In this document: positions 16,490 to 25,297 of the stretch, piece after piece
Layout: every line of letters starts with the position of its first letter
Position numbering within the stretch: position 1 is the first letter of the stretch
Origin: an uncultured Verrucomicrobiales bacterium
GTDB taxonomy: Bacteria > Verrucomicrobiota > Verrucomicrobiia > Verrucomicrobiales > Akkermansiaceae
Assembly: GCA_937934595.1 (NCBI GenBank)
Contig: CALGZA010000031.1
Coordinates: 1 to 64,000, forward strand
DNA: 64,000 bases
Direction: 5' to 3'
Made by a program: the position numbers and the translations under genes
Notes under the pieces: model-generated
What the model was told of the DNA's origin: nothing
What the model saw: the letters and a program-made list of their open reading frames with translations, nothing else
Database searches by the model: none

Positions 16490-17308
16490 ATGACAGTTAA
16501 AACATTTTTCTACGGACTTATTGCCAGCTTTGGAGTGCCATGGCTTGTTATGCTTGTTGTGCCCTATGGGTCTATGCGTTCCATGGAGCCAGTTCGTTAT
16601 GACGAGATAAATGATGAGCGTACGGATCTTTTTCAAGCGAAGCGTAGTGGTAGGACTAGTAATGGGTCATTGGTATATGCGCAAGAGGGATGTGCTATGT
16701 GTCACTCACAAGTGACTCGGCCTAGTTATGCTGGTGTAGATGTTTTCCGTGAGGGCCAGGGAGGGACTAAGAGTCACCCAGAGAGAGGTGACACACGAAG
16801 GATTACGCATGCATGGGATTTTGAGAGAGAAGACAGGGCGCATATAGGTGAGGCTAGGATAGGTCCTGATTTGGGTAACTTTGGTAATAGGTTAGCAGCG
16901 CTGGAGGTTTCTGAGAATGAAGCGACTGCAGTTGCTATGGGTGTGAAGATAGTGAAAGAAGATAAGTCTAGGTTGACACAAAAGGAGATCATAGCAGCTC
17001 TTGGTGACAAGGCTTTTGACAAGGAGCTATATCTTTATAAGCACCTGTATAATCCAAGGGAGGAAGGTCTGAATGACCCTGGTGATGAGAATGCATGGTC
17101 AGTTTGTCAGTCGAATCCTCAGTTTTTCAAGAAAGTAGGTAATTTTGGACAAGGAGCGGCGACAGCTGTAGATGTTAAAGATGGTCAGCAAGTAGTAGCG
17201 AATGATCGCTGCAAGTCTTTAGTTAACTACCTCATCAATCTCAAGAAAGATGGAGCTGTTCCTTATGCAATGCAGTATGCAAAAAATAAGAAGAAAGCAG
17301 GTAAGTAG
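16490..17308 (+). CDS. CcoO-like monohaem cytochrome c, partner of the degenerate CcoN
   Basis: The 272-residue product has an N-terminal anchor (about 5-26) and one haem c site, CAMCH at 68-72 within YAQEGCAMCHSQVTRP, which matches the CcoO signature GCYNCHSQxxRP. The RIGPDLGNFGNR block corresponds to GPDLARVGGR in CcoO. The C-terminal half is Lys-rich and less conserved. In true cbb3 oxidases CcoO hands electrons to CcoN. Here CcoN has lost its acceptor haem site, so this protein may instead relay electrons between complex III and the aa3 oxidase. It starts 35 bases after its partner. Confidence 0.87.
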   Translation: MTVKTFFYGLIASFGVPWLVMLVVPYGSMRSMEPVRYDEINDERTDLFQAKRSGRTSNGSLVYAQEGCAMCHSQVTRPSYAGVDVFREGQGGTKSHPERGDTRRITHAWDFEREDRAHIGEARIGPDLGNFGNRLAALEVSENEATAVAMGVKIVKEDKSRLTQKEIIAALGDKAFDKELYLYKHLYNPREEGLNDPGDENAWSVCQSNPQFFKKVGNFGQGAATAVDVKDGQQVVANDRCKSLVNYLINLKKDGAVPYAMQYAKNKKKAGK

Positions 17309-17367
17309 TATTTGCATACTTGATAATTCCATCGTAAGTCACCCGTATTAATAGAAAATTTAACAAT

Positions 17368-18135
17368 ATGTCAGTTCAACCCATAGATCCGAAAAAACCT
17401 GATCTAGAAGAGTCCGTCAATGTAGCTGAGCAGCATGCTGCTGTAAAAAATGCTTCGTCAGCTGCGGCACGAGAGCAGCAACTCCGTGAGAATGGTTTAG
17501 AGCCAGTTTCTATATGGATATTTATTGCTGTTAGTTTAGTAGCTATTGTAGCTGGTAGCGTGTTATTTAGTAGTAATAATTTGTTTGGATATGATAAGTT
17601 TGTAAAATCTGGGTATGTTCAGGATGATGAGGTAAGTAGTGAAGTGCTGGTGCCTAAGGGTGATGTGGAGTCTGTATATATGGTAAAGGGCGCTGGAATC
17701 TATAAGCAGTGTATGGGATGTCATCAACCTGATGGAAAAGGGAATGCGAGCTATCCACCGCTGGCAGGTTCTGAGTATGTCATTGATTCTCCTGTATCTG
17801 TTCTTATGGCTGTGATCAACGGAGTTGATGGGCCTATAACAGTAGCTGGTAAGAATTACTCTGGGCAGATGGCTAAGCAGATTAACAAGAGTACGAGTAA
17901 TTTGGAGTTAGCCTCTTTGGCATATTTCTTGCAGAACAGTTTTGGTAACAAGGTTGGCAAGATTTATACTCCTGATCAAATGGAGCAGATTAAAATCCTT
18001 AATAAAGACAGGTCAGAAGGCTACTGCACCGCAGCTGAACTTGACAAATACAGGGATGTTCAGCTTGAAGGAGATTTATTTGAGCCTGGCACGATTATCA
18101 ATAAGAAGACTGGAGAGGTCATTGCACCAGAGTAG
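17368..18135 (+). CDS. Membrane-anchored monohaem cytochrome c
   Basis: The 255-residue product has a soluble, acidic N-terminus, one membrane helix (about 48-68) and a cytochrome c domain with CMGCHQPDGKG at 115-125 and a probable Met ligand in NYSGQMAKQ. CcoP of cbb3 oxidases sits at this place but has two haems, while this protein has one. It could equally be the electron donor to the aa3 oxidase encoded next. The C-terminus (about 210-255) is hydrophilic and without motif. Confidence 0.85.
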   Translation: MSVQPIDPKKPDLEESVNVAEQHAAVKNASSAAAREQQLRENGLEPVSIWIFIAVSLVAIVAGSVLFSSNNLFGYDKFVKSGYVQDDEVSSEVLVPKGDVESVYMVKGAGIYKQCMGCHQPDGKGNASYPPLAGSEYVIDSPVSVLMAVINGVDGPITVAGKNYSGQMAKQINKSTSNLELASLAYFLQNSFGNKVGKIYTPDQMEQIKILNKDRSEGYCTAAELDKYRDVQLEGDLFEPGTIINKKTGEVIAPE

Positions 18136-18193
18136 TGACGAAGGATTTTAAAACTATCAAAACAACCATACCTAATTTTTACACCCGCACACT

Positions 18194-20056
18194 ATGAGCG
18201 CTGACGACCATCACGATCACCACAATCCTCCATTCTGGCAGAAATATTTATTATCGACCGATCATAAAATGATTGGGATGCAATACGGTATCACTGCGTT
18301 GTTATTTTTACTATTTGGTTTTTTCCTGATGATGATGATGCGCTGGAGTATAGCGTATCCTGACGAGCCTGTTCCGACATGGATTAGCTGGGTATTTTCT
18401 GATGATTGGAAGGCAAGGTGGCTAACCTCTGGTAAGGTAGAGGGCGAGACCTATAATATGTTTGGTGCGATGCATGGGACAATCATGGTATTTTTGGGTG
18501 TAGTTCCGCTAGGATTTGGTGCCTTTGGTAACTACGTGACGCCGCTTCAGATAGGTGCTCCTGATATGGCATTTCCTAAGCTTAACTGTGCGTCATACTG
18601 GACTTATCTTGTTGGTGGTCTCATGATGTGTGGGTCTTTCTTTTTAGAGTCTGGTTCTGCTAAATCTGGATGGACAAATTATCCACCGCTATCTGCATTT
18701 GCTGATGCACAACATCCGAATCAGTTTTTCACGGGTCAGACGCAGTGGTTATTAGGCTTGGTGATGTTGATAACGTCTTCATTGTTAGGTTCTGTGAATT
18801 TCATTACGACTATTATCAACTTGAGAGCTAAGGGGATGACGTGGATGCGTATGCCTTTCTTTGTTTGGGCGATGTTAGTTACAGGTTTTCTTCTACTACT
18901 AGCGTTCCCTCCGCTTGAGGTAGCTGGCATAATGCAGCTAGTGGATAGAACAACCGGTTCTTCATTTTTCCAGCCAACTGGTCTTTACACTGATGGAGCT
19001 GCAGCTGACTATGCAGGAGGTGGATCACCACTCTTGTATCAGCATTTATTCTGGTTCCTGGGTCACCCCGAGGTTTATGTTCTATTATTGCCATCTATAG
19101 CTTGTGTAGCTGAGATCATACCAGCTAATACAAGGAAGCCGCTGTGGGGGTATAAGTCTATGGTTTATGCAGTTCTGGTACTTGGATTTTTATCCTTCAT
19201 AGTATGGGCACACCATATGTATTTGACTGGAATGGGAAGCTCTGTCTCAACTTTCTTCCAGATTACGACTGTATTGATATCGATTCCGTCAGTTGTTCTT
19301 ATAACCTCGTTATTGATTTCACTTTGGGGAGGATCTATACGGTTCACGATGCCGATGATCTGGGCCTGTGCGTTTTTGCCGATGTTTGGAATTGGTGGTC
19401 TTACAGGATTACCGCTTGCGTTTAACTTGGTTGATTTACACTTGCATGATACCTATTACGTTATTGGTCATTTCCACTATGTTGTAGCGCCGGGTATTCT
19501 ATTTGGACTATTTGCTGGTATCTATTACTGGTATCCTAAGATGTTTGGTCGTTATATGAATAAGACGCTAGGTCATTTTCACTTTTGGCCGTCGTTGATC
19601 TTTATCAATCTCGTATTTTTCCCGATGTTACTCCAGGGAATGGCTGGTTTCCACCGTCGATGGTATAATGGAGGTGAAGGCTATTTACCGGCTGAGGGGT
19701 CTGAAGATGTTTTTGCATTGACTGTTCAGGAGTGGATTCCTCTCAATGTATTGATGTCTGTCTCTGTATTCTGTTTAGCGGCGGCACAGATTCCGTTTGT
19801 TATCAATCTATTTACTGCGTGGAAGACGGGTAAGAAGGTAGAGAATGATAATCCATGGGATGCGACAACGCTTGAGTGGGCTACACCGACTCCTCCGGGG
19901 CATGGTAACTTTACCTTTGATGTAGCAGTTTATAGAGGTCCTTATGAATACAGCCGGCCTGACTGTGATAAAGATTTCTATCCTCAGTGGCATGAGCCAA
20001 AGGAGGAAACCTCATCTGATCTAGATGCTGGGATTAAGCCAGATGAGAATCATTAA
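18194..20056 (+). CDS. coxA: aa3-type cytochrome c oxidase subunit I
   Basis: The 620-residue protein is the catalytic subunit of a type A haem-copper oxidase, which reduces oxygen to water and pumps protons. All ligands are present: His94 (haem a), His291 with cross-linked Tyr295 and the His340-His341 pair (CuB), His426 (haem a3) and His428 (haem a). The D-channel is represented by GNYVTPLQIGAPDMAFP and the gating glutamate by Glu293 in HPEVY. The N-terminus is His-rich (DDHHDHH). It therefore supplies the oxygen chemistry that the CcoN-like protein upstream cannot. Confidence 0.95.
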   Translation: MSADDHHDHHNPPFWQKYLLSTDHKMIGMQYGITALLFLLFGFFLMMMMRWSIAYPDEPVPTWISWVFSDDWKARWLTSGKVEGETYNMFGAMHGTIMVFLGVVPLGFGAFGNYVTPLQIGAPDMAFPKLNCASYWTYLVGGLMMCGSFFLESGSAKSGWTNYPPLSAFADAQHPNQFFTGQTQWLLGLVMLITSSLLGSVNFITTIINLRAKGMTWMRMPFFVWAMLVTGFLLLLAFPPLEVAGIMQLVDRTTGSSFFQPTGLYTDGAAADYAGGGSPLLYQHLFWFLGHPEVYVLLLPSIACVAEIIPANTRKPLWGYKSMVYAVLVLGFLSFIVWAHHMYLTGMGSSVSTFFQITTVLISIPSVVLITSLLISLWGGSIRFTMPMIWACAFLPMFGIGGLTGLPLAFNLVDLHLHDTYYVIGHFHYVVAPGILFGLFAGIYYWYPKMFGRYMNKTLGHFHFWPSLIFINLVFFPMLLQGMAGFHRRWYNGGEGYLPAEGSEDVFALTVQEWIPLNVLMSVSVFCLAAAQIPFVINLFTAWKTGKKVENDNPWDATTLEWATPTPPGHGNFTFDVAVYRGPYEYSRPDCDKDFYPQWHEPKEETSSDLDAGIKPDENH

Positions 20057-20095
20057 TTTTACTCGAATCAATTTCAACACACACACTTATAAGAC

Positions 20096-21835
20096 ATGGA
20101 AATTCCATATATCGTAAATGCTCGTAAGGACACGGGACTGAATAACTCGAAGATAGCTATTTGGTTGTTCTTGGCATCTGAAGTTATGCTCTTTGGGGGG
20201 CTATTTTCATCCTATATTTTCCTGCGTATCTACGCAGACTACCCATGGCCAGAGCGTGCTCTTCCTGTTTTACCTGGACTGGTTAACACGTTTATATTGA
20301 TAGCTTCGTCTGTTACTGTTGTTTTTGCATGGGCATCTCTTAAGTTGCTGCAATGGAGGAAGTTTGTGGGCTACATGTCATTCACTCTAGTTTGTGCTGT
20401 GGTATTTATGGTCCTGAAGGGTTTTGAGTATAATGCGAAGCTTCATCACCAGTCTATTCAGTATAATGACTGGACGTCCATTGAGGGTCATACTCATTAT
20501 GATGAGAATAAGAAGGCGGATAATTATTATACTATCAATGCTACGTCAGTGGCGTTTGATCTTGGTAGTTATTATGAGCCTTATTTGGATACTATTATTG
20601 ATAGCATCGGTAACAGTAAAGTGACGGCTAAATCTTCTATAGTCATCAATGATTTTGATGGTGATAAAGTTATGCGTATACCTCTTGTTAAGCAGGGAGA
20701 AGGTATTAATCTTGAAGGGGATGACGAGGGGTCATTACGTTATATTTTAGAGCTTGCTAAGGAGTCCTTTATTGAAAGCAGAAGGCATAATGAGCAGGTT
20801 AGGGAGTCTGCTCTGCGCAAGGCGTGGGCAAATGTTAAGGGCAATGATGATTTTCGTTTTAATGCTGTTGATGAATTGACTCAGTATGATAAGGCAAAGA
20901 AAGAGGCGGCTACTGAAGAAGCTGCGGCTATCGTAGAGAGCGGAGTTTATGGTACTATAGTTCCTAATGCAGGAGCACTGGAGGTAGTTGTTGATGGGGC
21001 GGAGATCAAGATTACCCCTAGTTGGGGCAAGATGTCTGTGGCTAAGCAGGGTGAGAAGTCTATGCTGAAGTTAAAAGATCAGACCGTGATCCGCGGTATA
21101 GCTGGTGATTCAGGTATTAGTATAGATGTAGATGCTGTGGATCATAGGCATTTGGTGATGAAGGCACGTGACCGCAATTATAGCCAAGAGAAAATCGATG
21201 AAATGATTGAAGATTGGTATAAGAGTCTAGGGGATAGTAAGGGTGCAGAAAAGTTACGTGAGCATTGGGTAAGTCATAAGAAGTGGCGTGAGCTCTGGGC
21301 TACGTATTTAAAAGATGAGTATGGGCCTAATGAGGATGGAGAGCCGAAGCGAGTTCCTACTGATGTTGAGTGGTACCGAGTGACTTGGAAGCATATGGTG
21401 GCTTATGAACAAATTTCACGAGATAAAGACATCGAGCTTTCATTGGACACGGTTAAGCAGTTTACGCCTGGGATGGTTGCTGGTTTTGTGGGTGCTAATC
21501 ATGGCAAATACAATCCTGTAGGGGATGACGGCAAGGTGAAGGAGTCTGAACGTCACTTTCCGGTTATTCACGTAGCTAGGGAGGACATTAGATTTGAGTC
21601 TGTTTTCTCTCCTAAGATGAACAATTATTATGCGATTTACTTTACGGTTACTGGCTTACACGGTTTGCACGTGATTGGTGGGGCGCTAGTATTAGGATAC
21701 TATTTATTCTTTGGTTATGGTATGTATAAGGAAAATCCTGAGTGGTTGGCTAACCGAGTTGAGGTAGGTGGACTGTTTTGGCACTTTGTTGATCTGGTAT
21801 GGATCTTTGTATTCCCTATCTTCTACCTGATGTAA
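20096..21835 (+). CDS. coxC: Cytochrome c oxidase subunit III with a very large hydrophilic insertion
   Basis: The ends are ordinary subunit III. Residues 1-118 give three helices with WLFLASEVMLFGGLF and KGFEYNAKLHH. Residues 509-579 give the last two helices with YFTVTGLHGLHVIGG and WHFVDLVWIFVFP. In typical CoxC these halves are joined by a few tens of residues. Here about 390 residues lie between them, hydrophilic and rich in Asp, Glu, Lys and Tyr, with no membrane segment. The reading frame is unbroken and codon use is like the rest of the gene. I cannot assign the insert to a family. It may dock onto other parts of the operon's complex. Confidence 0.88.
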   Translation: MEIPYIVNARKDTGLNNSKIAIWLFLASEVMLFGGLFSSYIFLRIYADYPWPERALPVLPGLVNTFILIASSVTVVFAWASLKLLQWRKFVGYMSFTLVCAVVFMVLKGFEYNAKLHHQSIQYNDWTSIEGHTHYDENKKADNYYTINATSVAFDLGSYYEPYLDTIIDSIGNSKVTAKSSIVINDFDGDKVMRIPLVKQGEGINLEGDDEGSLRYILELAKESFIESRRHNEQVRESALRKAWANVKGNDDFRFNAVDELTQYDKAKKEAATEEAAAIVESGVYGTIVPNAGALEVVVDGAEIKITPSWGKMSVAKQGEKSMLKLKDQTVIRGIAGDSGISIDVDAVDHRHLVMKARDRNYSQEKIDEMIEDWYKSLGDSKGAEKLREHWVSHKKWRELWATYLKDEYGPNEDGEPKRVPTDVEWYRVTWKHMVAYEQISRDKDIELSLDTVKQFTPGMVAGFVGANHGKYNPVGDDGKVKESERHFPVIHVAREDIRFESVFSPKMNNYYAIYFTVTGLHGLHVIGGALVLGYYLFFGYGMYKENPEWLANRVEVGGLFWHFVDLVWIFVFPIFYLM

Positions 21836-21871
21836 TTTCACTTTTATTATTAACTTATAACGCAAAAAATT

Positions 21872-22222
21872 ATGGCTGATTCACCTGAAGCGATTAAAAA
21901 ATCTATCAAGCTCTATTTCTGTATTGGGATGTTGTTGTTTATGTTCACTGTTTTGACAGTGTTGGTAGCAACAGTGCCTGCGCTTGATTTTGGGGCGCAT
22001 GGGTTTGACGGTATAGACGCTATTATTGGAGTGGCAATTGCTTCTGTTAAGGCTGGGCTTGTGGCTTTTATATTTATGCATCTCAATCATGAGAAGAAGG
22101 CGATCTATTGGATTTTCTTTGGAGCGATTGCATTTGCGGTGATATTGATTCTTTTATTTGCGCTCTCCTTTATCGATCCTATTATATTTAAAGGCATGAT
22201 GCCAGATAGGATTGGTCAATAA
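21872..22222 (+). CDS. coxD: Prokaryotic cytochrome c oxidase subunit IV
   Basis: The 116-residue product has three membrane helices and the family signature KAGLVAFIFMHLNHEKK. Family members (CyoD/COX4_pro type) stabilise the oxidase core and have no redox centre. It follows coxC by 36 bases. Confidence 0.88.
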   Translation: MADSPEAIKKSIKLYFCIGMLLFMFTVLTVLVATVPALDFGAHGFDGIDAIIGVAIASVKAGLVAFIFMHLNHEKKAIYWIFFGAIAFAVILILLFALSFIDPIIFKGMMPDRIGQ

Positions 22223-22240
22223 CCTTTGATTTTATTCACT

Positions 22241-22444
22241 ATGTCACTTAGAGCATTCCATATACTATTTATTAGCTTCGTCTCACTATTTTGTTTGGGA
22301 GTGGCTGTATGGGCTCTGTATATGGAGAGAGATAGCTTGGATCTTGCTGTTAAGATATTAGGTTATTCCTGTGCATTAGCGGCTCTATGCCTTCCTCTTT
22401 ACGGGTATAGGTTTTACAAGAAATCTGGAAGTGACTTCAACTAA
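22241..22444 (+). CDS. Tiny two-helix membrane protein of the oxidase operon
   Basis: I chose the ATG at 22241 (MSLRAFHILF) over an in-frame TTG at 22226. The 67-residue product has two membrane segments and a basic tail (YRFYKKSGSDFN). No family is recognised. Its tight place between coxD and coxB suggests a small oxidase subunit or assembly factor. Confidence 0.65.
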   Translation: MSLRAFHILFISFVSLFCLGVAVWALYMERDSLDLAVKILGYSCALAALCLPLYGYRFYKKSGSDFN

Positions 22445-22456
22445 CTACACATTATT

Positions 22457-22696
22457 ATGCAATTATTATTACTATTTACGAATCATCTTACTTTAGCGTG
22501 TCAGGCGTGTAGAAATGCTTTTATGCACGGTGGTAAAGATGCAGCGGGGTGGGCAATTATGGTGATGCTATGTATCATTATACCTATGCTGGCAGCTGTT
22601 GGTTATTTTGTAGTACGCATTGCAAAACGTCAGAATGCTCATGTTGACAGTCAGTTTGACGATCCTTTTTTAAAAGACAATAACTCTAAATCATAA
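22457..22696 (+). CDS. Tiny membrane protein with a CxxC near its N-terminus
   Basis: The 79-residue product has a hydrophobic start (MQLLLLF), a CQACRN motif at about 15-20, one clear membrane helix (about 30-55) and a charged tail. The CxxC could bind a metal or haem or form a disulfide, but there is no CxxCH. It ends 8 bases before coxB. Its position suggests an oxidase accessory or assembly role. Confidence 0.6.
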   Translation: MQLLLLFTNHLTLACQACRNAFMHGGKDAAGWAIMVMLCIIIPMLAAVGYFVVRIAKRQNAHVDSQFDDPFLKDNNSKS

Positions 22697-22704
22697 TAGA
22701 ACCT

Positions 22705-23532
22705 ATGTTTCTTCAAAATACATTTAATACTATCGCCTTTTCACCGGCTGAGTGGATGGGACTACCTAAAAATTACTCTGCTCATGGAGATTCAGTGGGT
22801 CATATGATAGATGTTGTGACGTGGTTCATGATTGCACTATTTGTTGGTTGGACTTTATTCTTTTTATATTCGTTGTTTCGTTTTTGGCATAAGAAGAATC
22901 CTGAGGCGTCCTATTATGGTGTTAAGAGTCATCTTTCTACGCATTTGGAGGTGGGAGTTATTATTGTTGAGGCGGTATTATTACTGGGTTTTGCTTTACC
23001 TTTATGGAGTAAGAGGACCGATACTTTTGAGCAGGTGCTAAAGGAGAATCCTGTTCGTGTAAGGGCTATAGGTTTTCAGTTTAACTGGAAGTTTCACTAT
23101 GCGGGAGAAGATGGGAAGTTTGGTTATATTGACCGATCATTAGTGTCTGCACCTGGGGATCCTTGTATTGTGCCTGAAGATCCGAATGGGTGGGATGATT
23201 TTGTGACTGAGAAATTAAGGATACCTGTGGGTAAGCCAGTGATTCTTCAGGTGACGTCCACTGATGTGATACATAACTTCTCGATAATACCTATGCGTAT
23301 TCAGTCTGATGCTTTTCCTGATAAGGATATACCGATGTGGTTTACACCGCTGGAGGAGATGGAGACATCTGTGGTCTGTGGTCAGCTCTGCGGTTTAGGA
23401 CATGCTAATATGGTGTCTACATTGGTTGTGGAGTCAGAGAAAAGCTTTAATGAGTTTAGTAAGCAAAGAAGTGATGAGTCTAAGGCGGAGTCAAAGAAGC
23501 TGCATGGAGAAAAGGTAGCTGTGGCTGAGTGA
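22705..23532 (+). CDS. coxB: Cytochrome c oxidase subunit II with CuA site
   Basis: The 275-residue product has two N-terminal membrane helices and a periplasmic cupredoxin domain. The CuA ligands are visible: the His of DVIHNFSI and CGQLCGLGHANM (CxxxCxxxHxxM). The aromatic path residues are in FQFNWKFHY. There is no fused cytochrome c domain, so electrons must come from a separate cytochrome, possibly those encoded upstream. The gene sits last, after coxA, coxC and coxD, whereas coxB commonly precedes coxA. Confidence 0.94.
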   Translation: MFLQNTFNTIAFSPAEWMGLPKNYSAHGDSVGHMIDVVTWFMIALFVGWTLFFLYSLFRFWHKKNPEASYYGVKSHLSTHLEVGVIIVEAVLLLGFALPLWSKRTDTFEQVLKENPVRVRAIGFQFNWKFHYAGEDGKFGYIDRSLVSAPGDPCIVPEDPNGWDDFVTEKLRIPVGKPVILQVTSTDVIHNFSIIPMRIQSDAFPDKDIPMWFTPLEEMETSVVCGQLCGLGHANMVSTLVVESEKSFNEFSKQRSDESKAESKKLHGEKVAVAE

Positions 23533-23571
23533 TCTGGTCTGTTTTTTAACGGATAGAATGCATTAATTTTT

Positions 23572-23606
23572 AAGGGGCTTAATTTTGTTAGGCTCCTTAT
23601 TTTTTT
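23572..23606 (+). terminator. Intrinsic terminator of the respiratory operon
   Basis: An 11-bp stem (AAGGGGCTTAA / TTAGGCTCCTT, two G-T pairs) with a 5-base loop is followed by a run of seven T. It lies 40 bases after the coxB stop codon. The 200 bases from here to the next gene show nothing else that I can name. Confidence 0.85.
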
Positions 23607-23810
23607 AGTGGCGATGGTGTTGAGTGTTATCTGTTGATTATTTCTATGTATTTACTGCTGTGGTTTAGTGCGTGGTAGTGTCACATAGTAGCTATTGGAA
23701 TAGTTGTGGAGTTGGTCAAAAGTCTGATTCTAGGGTGTAGGATGTTTATGTGGGTGGATTTTTAGTGTTTCATTCTTTATCTTGGAGTTACAAGGTGCTA
23801 AGGTGCTTGA

Positions 23811-24911
23811 ATGATTAATCTATGTAAGTTGATTTTACTGCCGATGCTTTTCATTGGGGTTTTATATGGTGAGGAGAAGGTGATAAAAGATTCTGAGGGG
23901 ATGGCTTGTCATGTGTATTTGCCGGATGACTTTGATGCGGGTAAGACTTATCAGTTGGTGGTGGGTGTTCATGGTTATAGAGGAAATGGAAAGCGAGCAG
24001 GGGGGCTTGCGCGTTGGGCTCAGCGTGGTGATGTGATAGTAATAGGTCCATCTTTTAGGTCTAAGGGTGATAGGCCTTATCAGAATGGGGATGGAGTTCA
24101 CTCAAAGAAGTTAATAACGCTTTTTAATGAGCTTAAGAAGACCTATAAGCTTAGGGAAAAGATGTTCATCCACGGTTATTCTGGTGGGAGCCAGTTTGCG
24201 CATCGATTTGCGATGTTTCACCCTAAGTATGTGTGTGGGGTGTCTGCTCATTCTGGTGGTTCATGGGCAACGAATGGTTACGGTAAGATTAACCGCAAGG
24301 CGAAGAAGATACCTTTTGCGATCTCTTGTGGCGAAAAAGATACTTCTCGATCTTTTAAAGGAGCTATTTTGGGGCGGTTGGATTGGTTTAAGCGGTTTCG
24401 AAATGAGATGGTTAAAGGTAAGTTCTGCCATATTGGTATAGTGATACCTGGGGCTGGTCACCGACCTTCAGGGCAAGTTGACAATTTGATGCGGCAGTGT
24501 TTCCAGCTGGCTACTGGGCTTCCTGGTGGAGGAGTAGATAAACGGGTTGAGATTAGTGCAGAGTGGAAGAATCTGGGTGATCTGGCTAAGGAGGCTAGGA
24601 AGGGTAATAGTGGTTCAGTGAAGAAGGATCTTAAGGGGGGGAGAGCGGTAGTGCCTGCGCAGCTTGATAAGGTGGCGCGTAAGGCGTTCAAAATTGCGGA
24701 TGAGGGGGTGGTGCCAGATGCTAAATTGATTACTTTTATGAAAAAGTATCCACCTGTTTTGTGGAAGGATAAAGATGGAGCCAAGAATTTACTGATGCAG
24801 TGTGAGGAGGCGGCGAAGCGATGGCGAGCTATGGCGATAAAGAAAAAACGTTTTAGGGGTGCTGTTTTGAAGCAGTTTGAGAATTTTAGTAAGGGGCTTA
24901 TTTTGCTTTAG
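23811..24911 (+). CDS. Secreted alpha/beta hydrolase (esterase, polyhydroxybutyrate-depolymerase-like)
   Basis: The 366-residue product starts with a signal peptide (MINLCKLILLPMLFIGVLYG). The alpha/beta-hydrolase domain spans about 25-240. The nucleophile is in HGYSGGSQ, the oxyanion region is VVGVHGYRGNG, the acid is in CGEKDTS and the catalytic His is in GAGHRPS. The C-terminal 120 residues are Lys-rich and unassigned. Secreted members of this family cleave esters such as feruloyl or polyester bonds. The substrate here cannot be told. A weak Shine-Dalgarno-like AAGGTG precedes the ATG. Confidence 0.8.
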   Translation: MINLCKLILLPMLFIGVLYGEEKVIKDSEGMACHVYLPDDFDAGKTYQLVVGVHGYRGNGKRAGGLARWAQRGDVIVIGPSFRSKGDRPYQNGDGVHSKKLITLFNELKKTYKLREKMFIHGYSGGSQFAHRFAMFHPKYVCGVSAHSGGSWATNGYGKINRKAKKIPFAISCGEKDTSRSFKGAILGRLDWFKRFRNEMVKGKFCHIGIVIPGAGHRPSGQVDNLMRQCFQLATGLPGGGVDKRVEISAEWKNLGDLAKEARKGNSGSVKKDLKGGRAVVPAQLDKVARKAFKIADEGVVPDAKLITFMKKYPPVLWKDKDGAKNLLMQCEEAAKRWRAMAIKKKRFRGAVLKQFENFSKGLILL

Positions 24912-24963
24912 TTGTGCAGGTGATTTTTAAAGCTTATGTTTTTTGTTAGAATAGATCAGGCAA

Positions 24964-25113
24964 GGTTGATGTGAGGTATTTTAGAAAGTGTTTCAGACAT
25001 ATAGTGGATGTGGCTGTTTGTTTTCTATGTTTGGGTTATATATTAGTGATGATGTCTGTATGTGTTAGGAGGATGCTAACCTCACTCGCTACACCTTTAT
25101 AGAAACCAAAAAA
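24964..25113 (+). repeat. Dispersed 130-150 base repeat, copy A
   Basis: This copy matches 38112-38240. The first 65 bases align without a gap and include the identical block GAAAGTGTTTCA and, 25 bases on, TTTTCTAT. The far ends (ATAGAAACCAAAAA here, ATAGAAGCAAAAA there) also match. Between them both copies have a 5-bp hairpin with different but paired bases: GTTAG/CTAAC here (25064-25068 and 25076-25080) and CGTAG/TTACG there. Each copy sits between convergent genes. A structured RNA or a small mobile repeat would fit. The rest of the 386-base gap 24912-25297 shows no gene. The strand given is arbitrary. Confidence 0.5.
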
Positions 25114-25297
25114 TGGTGGGCAGTTGTCTGATTTTCTCTACCACTTGGTCTTTGGAGGTGAGATAGATAGTTCCTGTGAGCTCTGCGGTTTAAAGCGTTT
25201 ATAGATTGTGATTACAGTGTGCAGGCATGCTTGTGAGTGATAAGTGATGGAAGTGACTTAGTAAGGTTATTTGTAGATTTGGAGATTATGGTTGTGT

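Noticed and set aside
24912-25297. A tRNA or other known RNA gene in the long gap
   Set aside because: I found no cloverleaf or TTCRA-type arm; only the dispersed repeat can be supported.
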